DNA from: an uncultured Chloroflexota bacterium | Lineage (GTDB): Bacteria; Chloroflexota; Anaerolineae; Aggregatilineales; Phototrophicaceae | DNA length: 15,058 nt | Reading direction: 5' to 3' | NCBI GenBank assembly: GCA_937974245.1 | Contig: CALJKV010000024.1 | Span: forward strand, 1 to 15,058 | Shown here: piece by piece, positions 7,598 through 13,865 of the stretch | Position numbering within the stretch: the first letter of the stretch is position 1 | How the letters are laid out: every line of letters begins with the position of its first letter | Made by a program: the position numbers and the translations under genes | Notes under the pieces: generated by a model | The model's database searches: none | What the model saw: the letters and a program-made list of their open reading frames with translations, nothing else | What the model was told of the DNA's origin: nothing

Positions 7598-8152
7598 ATG
7601 ACCGATTATTACAACACCGACTCAGTTCGGGCCACCCTGGAGAACTATCATGCAGCGATGCAGAGGTTATTTGCTGTCTCGCCGCGCCTGGTTCCGCTCA
7701 ACAATCCGTGGGCCGATCCCATGCCGACCCAGTGGAAGCTGTACACGATGGACGATGGCTTGCACCGGCACGCCACAGAGGTGAACACGCGCTATCATAA
7801 ACTGTCCCCGCATACCCCAATACGTCCACCTTTTTTCTCTGTGCAGGCGTATTTCAAAACCACATTCATGCAGGTCGGTTGGAATAGGGCGGCGCCTGGA
7901 CATGATGCCGTCGGACTATGTGTCCCGGAGCAAAAGACCTGCCGGTTCGTCCATCTGTCGTTGGCGTTGTATGAACACGCCTGGACGGCAGAGCAGTTTA
8001 TCAAGCACGAAGGGGACATCCGAGCCTTGTTCGATGAGGCCGGGGACGATGTTCGGAGCAACTACCGCAAAGCGGTGGCGTGCGCCTGGGCCGAGATTGA
8101 TCGCTATAATGCGCTCCTGGCTGACCTCAAGCCGCTTGTGAAAGGAGCCTGA
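7598..8152 (+). CDS. Protein of unknown function downstream of the repeat array
   Basis: The product has 184 aa and no family I recognise. ATG at 7598 is chosen because AAGGAG at 7583-7588 is well spaced. The frame is open further upstream, but that part only translates the DNA repeats. The sequence is soluble-looking, with no signal peptide or membrane segment. An N-terminal helical part is followed by a central part rich in aromatic and histidine residues (about 45-115) and two C-terminal helices (about 125-184, ending KPLVKGA). A strong terminator follows the stop. Its position directly after a tandem RNA-like array recalls RNA-protein pairs such as type III toxin-antitoxin loci, but it does not resemble ToxN, so that is only a suggestion. 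Confidence 0.7.
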   Translation: MTDYYNTDSVRATLENYHAAMQRLFAVSPRLVPLNNPWADPMPTQWKLYTMDDGLHRHATEVNTRYHKLSPHTPIRPPFFSVQAYFKTTFMQVGWNRAAPGHDAVGLCVPEQKTCRFVHLSLALYEHAWTAEQFIKHEGDIRALFDEAGDDVRSNYRKAVACAWAEIDRYNALLADLKPLVKGA

Positions 8153-8182
8153 TCGAGCTGCGTACCCTGTCTGGATGGAAAC

Positions 8183-8214
8183 GAACGCCTCCCTAACCAG
8201 GGGCGTTCTTTTTT
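8183..8214 (+). terminator. Intrinsic terminator after the 184-aa gene
   Basis: GAACGC at 8183-8188 pairs with GCGTTC at 8203-8208. An inner CCCT/AGGG stem has an AACC loop. Six T residues follow at 8209-8214. Confidence 0.85.
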
Positions 8215-8256
8215 CCTTGCCGGGAAAGGTGACTTATGGCTGCGTATGAGGTGCTC

Positions 8257-8271
8257 TCGGAACGGTTCCGA
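8257..8271. repeat. Dispersed palindrome, copy 3
   Basis: TCGGAACGGTTCCGA, intergenic. Confidence 0.7.
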
Positions 8272-8304
8272 AGGTGCATCTGGGGTGAAAAATCCGGCGC
8301 TGCA

Positions 8305-8508
8305 TCAGACCTTGCGGTTCTCGGAACGGTTCCGAAGACTCCAGGACCTCACTACCAGGCTCGGCCTGTCCTCTTTCCTGGCAAGAGTCCCCCCAACCCG
8401 CTTAAAGACCATCGCCCATTCCGACACGTAGCAGGTATCTATATGCGGCATGTATTCAAAGCCATACGCCTTGAAAAGTGCAATCCAGAAGTCCTCGTGT
8501 ATCGCCGG
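8305..8508 (-). pseudogene. Possible remnant of a minus-strand gene
   Basis: Read on the minus strand, this stretch gives a protein-like sequence with segments IHEDFWIALFKAYGFEY and DTCYVSEWAMVFKR, ending at a TGA at 8307-8305. There is no start codon before a TGA at 8511-8509. A loss of two bases near 8500 would join it to another frame upstream (DVVVCERIPGL). The style recalls the C-terminal part of phage-type DNA methyltransferases, but that is an impression rather than a match. The fragment may be spurious. Confidence 0.3.
8321..8335. repeat. Dispersed palindrome, copy 4
   Basis: TCGGAACGGTTCCGA, the same 15 bp as copy 3 and 64 bp from it. Confidence 0.7.
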
Positions 8509-8994
8509 TCACACTTTTTTCTGGGCATGATCCCGGTCTCAGCCCTGGGATACGTTCGCAGACCACGACATCGGCCTGGCGGGGCAGGCGCAACAGACTC
8601 CGTTAGTCACCCTTTCCAGGCACAGTGCATCGGTAGGTCAAAAACAATGTCGGACATAGTGAGAGGGGCGGGGGATAGACATCCCGTACCCGGTATGCAG
8701 CATTAAACCGGATAATTGTTAGGTCGCCTTCGCTCAAGCATGGGGACACAGCAGGACACGCACAGATTCACTTCTACTGTTCACTAATATGCGCTCTCTG
8801 CCTTGAAATGAGCGGTGAGGTGGTCTGTGCGTTGTTCGATTGTTTCTCTATTGCGGTGCTGGGTGTTCGTGCCGTTGCGTCACTATCCCGGCCTGGGGCG
8901 AATAGAGGTTTTTCATGTGCGCCGCCGATGTGCCCTTGTCCCGGTAGGGTCGGATGGCATCAACATGGTAGCAACTGCCACTCATCAATACGCC

Positions 8995-9007
8995 CGGAAC
9001 CGTTCCG
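8995..9007. repeat. Dispersed palindrome, copy 5, next to the receptor promoter
   Basis: CGGAACCGTTCCG lies about 30 bp upstream of the probable -10 element of the TIR-NACHT-FGE gene, where an operator could sit. Confidence 0.65.
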
Positions 9008-9034
9008 AGACGCCATGCACTGCCCCCGCGAACG

Positions 9035-9043
9035 TGTTATCAT
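9035..9043 (+). promoter_or_regulatory. Extended -10 promoter of the TIR-NACHT-FGE gene
   Basis: TGTTATCAT at 9035-9043 fits an extended -10 element. The -35 position (ATGCAC at 9015-9020) is poor, as is common for extended -10 promoters. The transcript would start near 9050, about 33 nt before the ATG. Confidence 0.4.
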
Positions 9044-9082
9044 CTCCCTAGACTCATAACCCACCCGAACAGGTGACACAGC

Positions 9083-12000
9083 ATGTTCACGTTACCACCC
9101 GCAATCCTCGATCTCATCTTCCAGGCCGTCGGTGAGGCTGCCTGGAACCGACCAGAACTGGCTCCGCTGACGGAGCCGATCAAACAGGCACTCACGGCTG
9201 ACACCTTTCGTCAACTGACTAAGAGTGCATTCCAAACGTTCGCCGAGAACAGCGATCTACCGCAGTTCTTCGACGAGGGCTTCATCAGGATGCCCGCTGT
9301 GCAGGAACATCTGGGTGCGTACATCGTGAAAGGCGACCAGGCCGACCTCAATACGCTGGCTGACCTGTACGCCAAGCGCCACCTGAAACCAGCATCTGCT
9401 CCGGATGTCCGTACTCATTTAGCGGTCTATCTGCGCCAGGTGCGCGAGACGTTCGCTGCTGACCCAACCTACGGCCCGATTCTGCTGGCGCGGGATGTGC
9501 AGTCCATGACGGCGGCTCTCAACAACCTGCGCGGCGAAATGCACGGACGCTTTGACGATGTCATTTCCCGCCTGGACGCACTGCTCAAAGAGCCGGAGAT
9601 CAAGGCGCTGGTCGAACGCAAGCAGGGAAGTCACATCTTCCTGAGCTACAGCCGCCACAACCTGGCGCTGGCTTTGCAAGTCCGTAACGCCCTGGAAGAC
9701 GCCGGACACGCGATCTGGCAGGACACGACCGCTATCAAAGGCGGCGCGGAGTGGATCAAGTCCATCGAAGATGGCATTGAACGGGCGTATGCCGTCGTTA
9801 CTGTGGTCACCCAGGAATCCCAGGCCAGCGAGTGGGTGACGATTGAGTTCCTGCACGCCAGGCGGCGCAACAAGCTGATCGTGCCGATTAAGGTGGATGG
9901 CTGCGAAATCCCGACGATGATGTTGGCGATGAACGTCATTCACGGCCACCCCGATTTGCAGGCCGGAATCGCCGCGATGCTGGCGACACTGCCACACTCG
10001 GAACGCACCGAACCGGACGACAAGCCCCTCGACCGCCGCGACCAGGAGATCGCCTACCTCGACCGGATGCTGCTGGAACACAGCGTCTGGCAGACGGTCT
10101 ACACCCCGATGGCCGGGGTTGCACAGGTACGGAAAGAGGCCAACAACACAGAAAAACCACATATGGTGACTGTGCCGCACGGCATTGAATCGCGGTTTAA
10201 GCGACGGTTAGAGCAGTCGGCACTGATGACAGAGCATCCGGTCGAAGTTGAAGAACGCCCGTATGGCGACATCATCCCGGCGGTGAACGACCTGAAACGC
10301 TTAGTCGTGCTGGGCGACCCTGGAGCAGGGAAAACCACGACCTTGTGGGCAATTGCCGTTCATGCCGCGCAGGAAGCCAAAGCCGACGCCAGCAAGCCAC
10401 TGCCGGTTTTCGTGCGGCTGGGCGAATTGAGCAAGACGGAAATGCTGAAGAGCCGCATCCGGGCGCAGCTGGGCGACCTCGCGCCGCACTATGAGGCACT
10501 GCTGGTCGAGAAACGCCTGCTGTTCCTGCTGGACGGGCTGAATGAGCTGCCCGCCGAGAACCGGGATACTCACCTGAGCGACATCAAAGCGATCATCAAG
10601 ACCTGCCAGAGCGCCGATATGCGGGCGATTGTGACCTGCCGGGAACTGGATTACTCGCCGCTGGACATTGGCATCCCGGAGAAAGTGCTGATTACGCCGC
10701 TCGACCCGCTGCGAATTCACCGTTTCGTGAATGGTTACATCACCGCACCCCCTGACGCCGGGGAGCGGCTGTTCTGGCTGCTGGCTGGCGAACATGCACA
10801 AATGCGCTGGAGCGCATTTTCAAAGGCAACGGGTGAGTCACTGGAGATATTCTGGCTGGCGTCGGAAATGCCAGCAGATAAACGCTGGGATTGGGGCGAT
10901 AGTGACGAGCGATATAGAAACACCTACTGGAAACAATGGTTAGAAGAGCGCCAGCAGCCGCGCAGTATGCTGCAACTGGCGACCAATCCCTTCATGCTCT
11001 ACATGATTACTCAGGTATTCACCGAAGAGGGAGAGCTACCCCCTAACCGGGGGGAGTTGTTCCGGCTGTTCGTGGAGTTCCTGCTGCTTGATCGGGAGAA
11101 GCTGCCGGAAGCAGAAGCGCAAACGCTGGAAACCCGGCTGGCAGACGTGGCCTTCGCGATGCAGTCCCAGGGAGAAGGCACGAGTTTCCCACCTGTCGAG
11201 GCCATGAAGTACTTGCTGGACGAGACCAGTCTGTACCGCGCCCAGAGTGCCAGTCTGCTGACCGGTAAAGACGAAATTCGTTTCACGCACCAACTGCTCC
11301 AGGAATACTTCGCGGCACGGCGCTTAGACCGGGAGATGAAGAATGGTGTCCCAGCATCGCAGGTCTGGCCGCCCGACGGGTGGTGGCAACCGCAGGGCTG
11401 GGAAGAAACCGCCATCCTGCTGGCCGGACTCTACAGCGATGATACGACGCCGGTCATTGAGTGGCTGCATGACGCGCAACCGGAACTCACGGCTCGCTGC
11501 ATCCTGGAAAGTGGGGCGCACACCCCGCCGGAGACGCAGGAGGCCTTGCGCCCACGCTGGCTGCCGAGGCTGACCCAACTCGATAAGCTGCCTGCCGAAC
11601 GGGCGGCGGTGGGCCGGGCTTTAGGGCTGCTCAGGCTGGATTCACGAGAAGGGGTGGGGCTAAAAGATGGTGTACCAGATATAGAATGGGCGGAGATACC
11701 GGCGAGAGCATTCCAGATGGGTGGGGATGAAAAAGCCTATAATGCCTGGATCGGGGCAAGGATTAACCTGCCGTATGATTATTGGTTGGCGAAGTACCCG
11801 GTCACCTACGCTCAGTACGAGGTTTTCGTCAACAGCGATGGCTACAGCAACCAGCGTTACTGGACGGAAGCGGGGTGGAGCTGGAAAGGCGAGAAAACGC
11901 AGCCGGAATATGGCTGGCATGACCCGGAGTGGCACATCAGCAATCACCCGGTGATCGGGGTGACATGGTATGAAGCCTATGCCTTCTGCCGGTGGCTGAC

Positions 12001-12448
12001 GGAGAAACTGGGGAACACACTGCCGGTGGGTTGGGAAATCCGGATGCCGACGGAGGCGGAATGGGAAAAAGCAGCACGGCATCCCGATGAGCGCAAGTTC
12101 CCCTGGGGGGATGAATTCTCGGCTCGAAAATGCAACGTGTATGAATCCGAACTCAAGCGGACAACACCGGTGGGCATGTACCCGGACGGCGCGAACCCGG
12201 CGATAGGCATCCACGACCTATCGGGGAACGTGTGGGAATGGTGCGTGTCGCAGTGGGCAGAGGAGTATCACTACCCGGAGGACAATACTGCTGAAGGCAG
12301 CGGAGCGCGGGTTGTGCGCGGGGGTTCGTGGTTCTTTCAAGATTACGATGCCCGCGCCGCGTCCCGTTACGGGAGTAATCCGTTCTTCGGGAACGGCAGT
12401 CCTGGGTTTCGGGTTGTGTGTGCTGCCCCTATCAGCTCTGAACTCTGA
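9083..12448 (+). CDS. TIR-NACHT-FGE immune-receptor-like protein, DGR target
   Basis: The protein of 1121 aa has four regions. Residues 1-180 are helical and unassigned. Residues about 183-305 are a TIR domain: HIFLSYS strand, then GGAEWIKSIEDGI, with E223 at the place of the NADase glutamate. Residues about 400-750 are a NACHT/STAND ATPase, with Walker A GDPGAGKTT (411-419), Walker B LLFLLDGLNELP (479-490) and TCRELDYSP (518-526). Residues about 865-1115 are an FGE-sulfatase-like domain of the C-type-lectin fold, ending in RVVRGGSW ... GFRVV. By analogy with known TIR-STAND systems, ligand binding by the FGE tip would trigger oligomerisation and NAD cleavage, causing abortive defence. Residues 1084-1107 are the DGR-diversified part. 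The active-site cysteines expected of true FGE after RGGS are absent. ATG at 9083 follows AGGTGA at 9071-9076. The last seven codons lie in the inverted repeat. Confidence 0.92.
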   Translation: MFTLPPAILDLIFQAVGEAAWNRPELAPLTEPIKQALTADTFRQLTKSAFQTFAENSDLPQFFDEGFIRMPAVQEHLGAYIVKGDQADLNTLADLYAKRHLKPASAPDVRTHLAVYLRQVRETFAADPTYGPILLARDVQSMTAALNNLRGEMHGRFDDVISRLDALLKEPEIKALVERKQGSHIFLSYSRHNLALALQVRNALEDAGHAIWQDTTAIKGGAEWIKSIEDGIERAYAVVTVVTQESQASEWVTIEFLHARRRNKLIVPIKVDGCEIPTMMLAMNVIHGHPDLQAGIAAMLATLPHSERTEPDDKPLDRRDQEIAYLDRMLLEHSVWQTVYTPMAGVAQVRKEANNTEKPHMVTVPHGIESRFKRRLEQSALMTEHPVEVEERPYGDIIPAVNDLKRLVVLGDPGAGKTTTLWAIAVHAAQEAKADASKPLPVFVRLGELSKTEMLKSRIRAQLGDLAPHYEALLVEKRLLFLLDGLNELPAENRDTHLSDIKAIIKTCQSADMRAIVTCRELDYSPLDIGIPEKVLITPLDPLRIHRFVNGYITAPPDAGERLFWLLAGEHAQMRWSAFSKATGESLEIFWLASEMPADKRWDWGDSDERYRNTYWKQWLEERQQPRSMLQLATNPFMLYMITQVFTEEGELPPNRGELFRLFVEFLLLDREKLPEAEAQTLETRLADVAFAMQSQGEGTSFPPVEAMKYLLDETSLYRAQSASLLTGKDEIRFTHQLLQEYFAARRLDREMKNGVPASQVWPPDGWWQPQGWEETAILLAGLYSDDTTPVIEWLHDAQPELTARCILESGAHTPPETQEALRPRWLPRLTQLDKLPAERAAVGRALGLLRLDSREGVGLKDGVPDIEWAEIPARAFQMGGDEKAYNAWIGARINLPYDYWLAKYPVTYAQYEVFVNSDGYSNQRYWTEAGWSWKGEKTQPEYGWHDPEWHISNHPVIGVTWYEAYAFCRWLTEKLGNTLPVGWEIRMPTEAEWEKAARHPDERKFPWGDEFSARKCNVYESELKRTTPVGMYPDGANPAIGIHDLSGNVWEWCVSQWAEEYHYPEDNTAEGSGARVVRGGSWFFQDYDARAASRYGSNPFFGNGSPGFRVVCAAPISSEL
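12304..12428 (+). repeat. DGR variable repeat (VR)
   Basis: This 125-bp segment of the receptor gene aligns without gaps to 12603-12727. Of the 125 positions, 19 differ and all 19 are adenines in the template (11 to T, 7 to G, 1 to C). None of the 93 non-adenine positions differs. The changes alter 13 residues between 1084 and 1107. The invariant 3' part (GGGTTTCGGGTTGTGTGTGC...) would act as the initiation-of-mutagenic-homing end. Confidence 0.97.
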
Positions 12449-12520
12449 CACTCTGACCTCTGGCCTCTGATTCTTTTAATAAAGCGCCGGAGGCGCGAGT
12501 CGTACTTTTCAAAAATGGGA
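12428..12520 (+). repeat. Left arm of a perfect 93-bp inverted repeat
   Basis: Base-for-base reverse complement of 14913-15005. It begins at the last base of VR/TR homology and contains the last codons and stop of the receptor gene. It also holds five tandem heptad-like units (consensus CTCTGAN, 12436-12471) and a 5-bp GC hairpin (12484-12496). Such a hairpin just downstream of the VR is a usual DGR target-site feature. Confidence 0.97.
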
Positions 12521-12551
12521 TTTTGTTGTTCGTCTTCCGGTTGTTACGCGG

Positions 12552-12557
12552 TATACT
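12552..12557 (+). promoter_or_regulatory. Possible -10 element for the template RNA
   Basis: TATACT lies 46 bp before the TR. A start near 12564 would place the hairpin CCGGG (12565-12569) with CCCGG (12578-12582) at the 5' end of the RNA. No well-spaced -35 is visible, so the assignment is weak. Confidence 0.3.
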
Positions 12558-12602
12558 CGTCTTGCCGGGTGTTTACGCCCGGTCAGGCGGCCTGTAACCA
12601 GC

Positions 12603-12727
12603 AGCGCGGGTTGTGCGCGGGGGTTCGTGGAACAATCAAGATAACAATGCCCGCGCCGCGTCCCGTAACAGGAATAATCCGAACAACAGGAACAACAATC
12701 AAGGGTTTCGGGTTGTGTGTGCTGCCC
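12603..12727 (+). repeat. DGR template repeat (TR)
   Basis: The non-coding template copy of the VR, 299 bp downstream and on the same strand. It has 32 adenines, concentrated in AAC and AAT codons. When A mutates to any base, AAY can encode 15 amino acids but never a stop. AGG and CAA codons, the other mutated positions, also cannot become stops. The stretch after it (12728-12930) shows no convincing gene and probably forms the rest of the template RNA that the RT-Avd complex uses. Confidence 0.97.
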
Positions 12728-12937
12728 ATGTTTTTCTGCCCCTTCTTCTGGTGTCGGTGTGGTTTCCCGGCATGGCTGGCGGCGCTCCCATACGCTGTCC
12801 GGTTCCGACAATTCCCGGCGACTATGGTTTCCGGGCTGAGGCGAAGGAAGAAAAATAGCTCAGGTTGGTCTGGCCTGCACGGATGATGGGCTTACGGCCC
12901 CGAAGACTGCGGTTTCAGACGCCGTCAGGCATATATC

Positions 12938-12981
12938 AAAACCGGACACGCCCTCTGGCCTACTGTGGCTCAGGCGTGTCC
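12938..12981 (-). terminator. Minus-strand terminator of avd
   Basis: Perfect 9-bp arms GGACACGCC (12944-12952) and GGCGTGTCC (12973-12981) overlap the last avd codons. On the minus strand GGTTTT follows. It should stop avd transcription before it becomes antisense to the TR. Confidence 0.55.
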
Positions 12982-13320
12982 TCGTGTTTGCCGCATCCAT
13001 CCACCCAGCAGTTTGCCAATCTCAGCCACCATGCGGCTAACATGCTCGTACTGGCCGTCATTCAGCCAGTGCCAGTGGTGCGCCAGCCGCAGATACAGCC
13101 GCAGCTTGTTCAGATGGGCATCCGCCGCCTCCAGATGGTGCAGCCGGTCGGAACCGTTCCGGGCATTGGCGTCAAACAGGCTTTCCTGGAAGTCCAGCGC
13201 GGCGTCTTGCAGCCGTTTCGTCATCACAAACCGCTGCGCCTTCGGGAACTTCTCGCACTGCGGCAGCAGCCAGGTCAGCAGGTCAAAGGTGCGGGTGAGG
13301 ATCACCAGGTCGTCGGACAT
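12970..13320 (-). CDS. avd: DGR accessory variability determinant (Avd-like four-helix bundle)
   Basis: The protein of 116 aa is predicted all-helical and basic, with the features of the bAvd family: RTFDLLTWLLPQCEKFPKAQRF near the N-terminus, LRLYLRLAHHWHWL in the third helix, and YEHVSRMVAEIGKLLGGW at the C-terminal end. In studied DGRs Avd forms a pentamer that binds the RT and the template RNA and is needed for mutagenic homing. ATG at 13320-13318 has AGAGG correctly placed upstream on the minus strand. The gene is divergent from hicA, with 47 bp between them, and runs toward the TR, opposite to the RT. That is unusual, since avd normally lies in the same direction as the RT. The dispersed palindrome occurs inside it at 13149-13161. 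Confidence 0.85.
   Translation of the reverse strand: MSDDLVILTRTFDLLTWLLPQCEKFPKAQRFVMTKRLQDAALDFQESLFDANARNGSDRLHHLEAADAHLNKLRLYLRLAHHWHWLNDGQYEHVSRMVAEIGKLLGGWMRQTRGHA
13149..13161. repeat. Dispersed palindrome, copy 6
   Basis: CGGAACCGTTCCG inside the avd reading frame. Confidence 0.7.
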
Positions 13321-13337
13321 GAAACAGCCTCTTTCGA

Positions 13338-13346
13338 TGCTATAAT
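13338..13346 (+). promoter_or_regulatory. Extended -10 promoter of the hicA-hicB-RT operon
   Basis: TGCTATAAT at 13338-13346 is a perfect extended -10 element. The -35 position is not recognisable, which an extended -10 tolerates. It lies in the 47-bp gap between divergent avd and hicA, about 22 bp before the hicA ATG. Confidence 0.6.
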
Positions 13347-13367
13347 GAGGTCGAAAAGTGAGTACCT

Positions 13368-13652
13368 ATGGTCAGGAAACAGAAACTCTACCGGCGGATT
13401 CTCAACAATCAGAAAAACGTCAAATTCAGGCAGCTTATCACGTTGGTAGAAGCCTTTGGTTTTGAGTTAGACCGGATTAACGGCAGCCATCATACCTATA
13501 AACACGCTGCGATTACGGAGGCGTTTCTACAACTCCAGCCCGATAAAAGCGGCGATGCGAAGCCGTATCAGATCAAACAGTTTCTGAGCCTGATCGAAGA
13601 ATATGCCCTGACGATGGGAGACGCGGACGATGAAAACGACGCTGATGAATGA
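13368..13652 (+). CDS. hicA: HicA-like toxin / YcfA-type RNA-binding protein
   Basis: The protein of 94 aa resembles the HicA family, which adopts a small double-stranded-RNA-binding fold and cleaves mRNA. Seen here are the segment FGFELDRINGSHHTYKH (31-46), with H42 at the catalytic-histidine position, and a C-terminal AKPYQIKQFLSLIEEYAL (64-81) typical of the family, followed by an acidic tail. It overlaps the next gene, a HicB-like antitoxin, by 23 nt, as expected for a toxin-antitoxin pair. The position inside a DGR, sharing a promoter with the RT, suggests that it stabilises the cassette or regulates it or binds its RNA; which one cannot be told from sequence. Confidence 0.8.
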   Translation: MVRKQKLYRRILNNQKNVKFRQLITLVEAFGFELDRINGSHHTYKHAAITEAFLQLQPDKSGDAKPYQIKQFLSLIEEYALTMGDADDENDADE

Positions 13653-13863
13653 TTATCACATCAACATCTTTTACAGCCCGGAAGATGAAGCCTACATCGC
13701 GGACATTCCCGATCTGAAATACTGCTCGGCACACGGGGAAACGCCCCAGGAGGCGCTGGCGGAAGTCCTGATTGCCAAAGAAGCCTGGTTGGAAGCTGCC
13801 CGTGCCAATGGTCGCCCCGTTCCAGTACCCCGCTACCGTCCAGCCATCTACCAGGCGGGCTAA
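13630..13863 (+). CDS. hicB: HicB-like antitoxin
   Basis: The protein of 77 aa has the HicB N-terminal partial RNase-H-like fold: YHINIFYSPEDEAYIADIPDL, then CSAHGETPQEALAEV, then a helix LIAKEAWLEAARANGRPVP. No C-terminal DNA-binding domain is present, so autoregulation by this protein alone is unlikely. ATG at 13630 is chosen because GGGAG lies upstream at good spacing; ATG at 13645 is an alternative. It overlaps hicA, and its TAA at 13861-13863 is two bases from the first conserved RT codons, so the three genes look translationally coupled. Confidence 0.8.
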   Translation: MKTTLMNDYHINIFYSPEDEAYIADIPDLKYCSAHGETPQEALAEVLIAKEAWLEAARANGRPVPVPRYRPAIYQAG

Positions 13864-13865
13864 CC

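Larger units (their letters stand above)
8215..9034. other. Gene-poor stretch with palindromes and possible decayed coding sequence
   Basis: About 820 bp have no intact gene that I trust. The stretch contains three copies of the CGGAAC-N-GTTCCG palindrome, a minus-strand fragment that reads like protein (8305-8508), and short plus-strand frames of unconvincing composition. Decayed genes between accessory modules would explain it. Confidence 0.5.

Noticed and set aside
8236..8706. Plus-strand open frame of 156 codons with a reasonable ribosome binding site
   Set aside because: Composition is rich in Pro, Arg, Gly and His without secondary-structure logic, two dispersed palindromes lie inside it, and the opposite strand reads more like protein over part of it.
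8701..8730. Integron attC-like core GTTAGGT near AATTGTTAGG
   Set aside because: No matching RYYYAAC partner at a suitable distance, and no integrase.
8808..9059. Two overlapping plus-strand frames of about 80 codons before the receptor gene
   Set aside because: Cysteine- and arginine-rich, overlapping in two frames, running into the receptor promoter, and without good start sites.
12515..12886. Open frames through the TR region, one containing the TR in the same register as the VR
   Set aside because: The TR keeps the VR register because it was copied from coding sequence. The flanking residues look non-coding and the region is better explained as template RNA.
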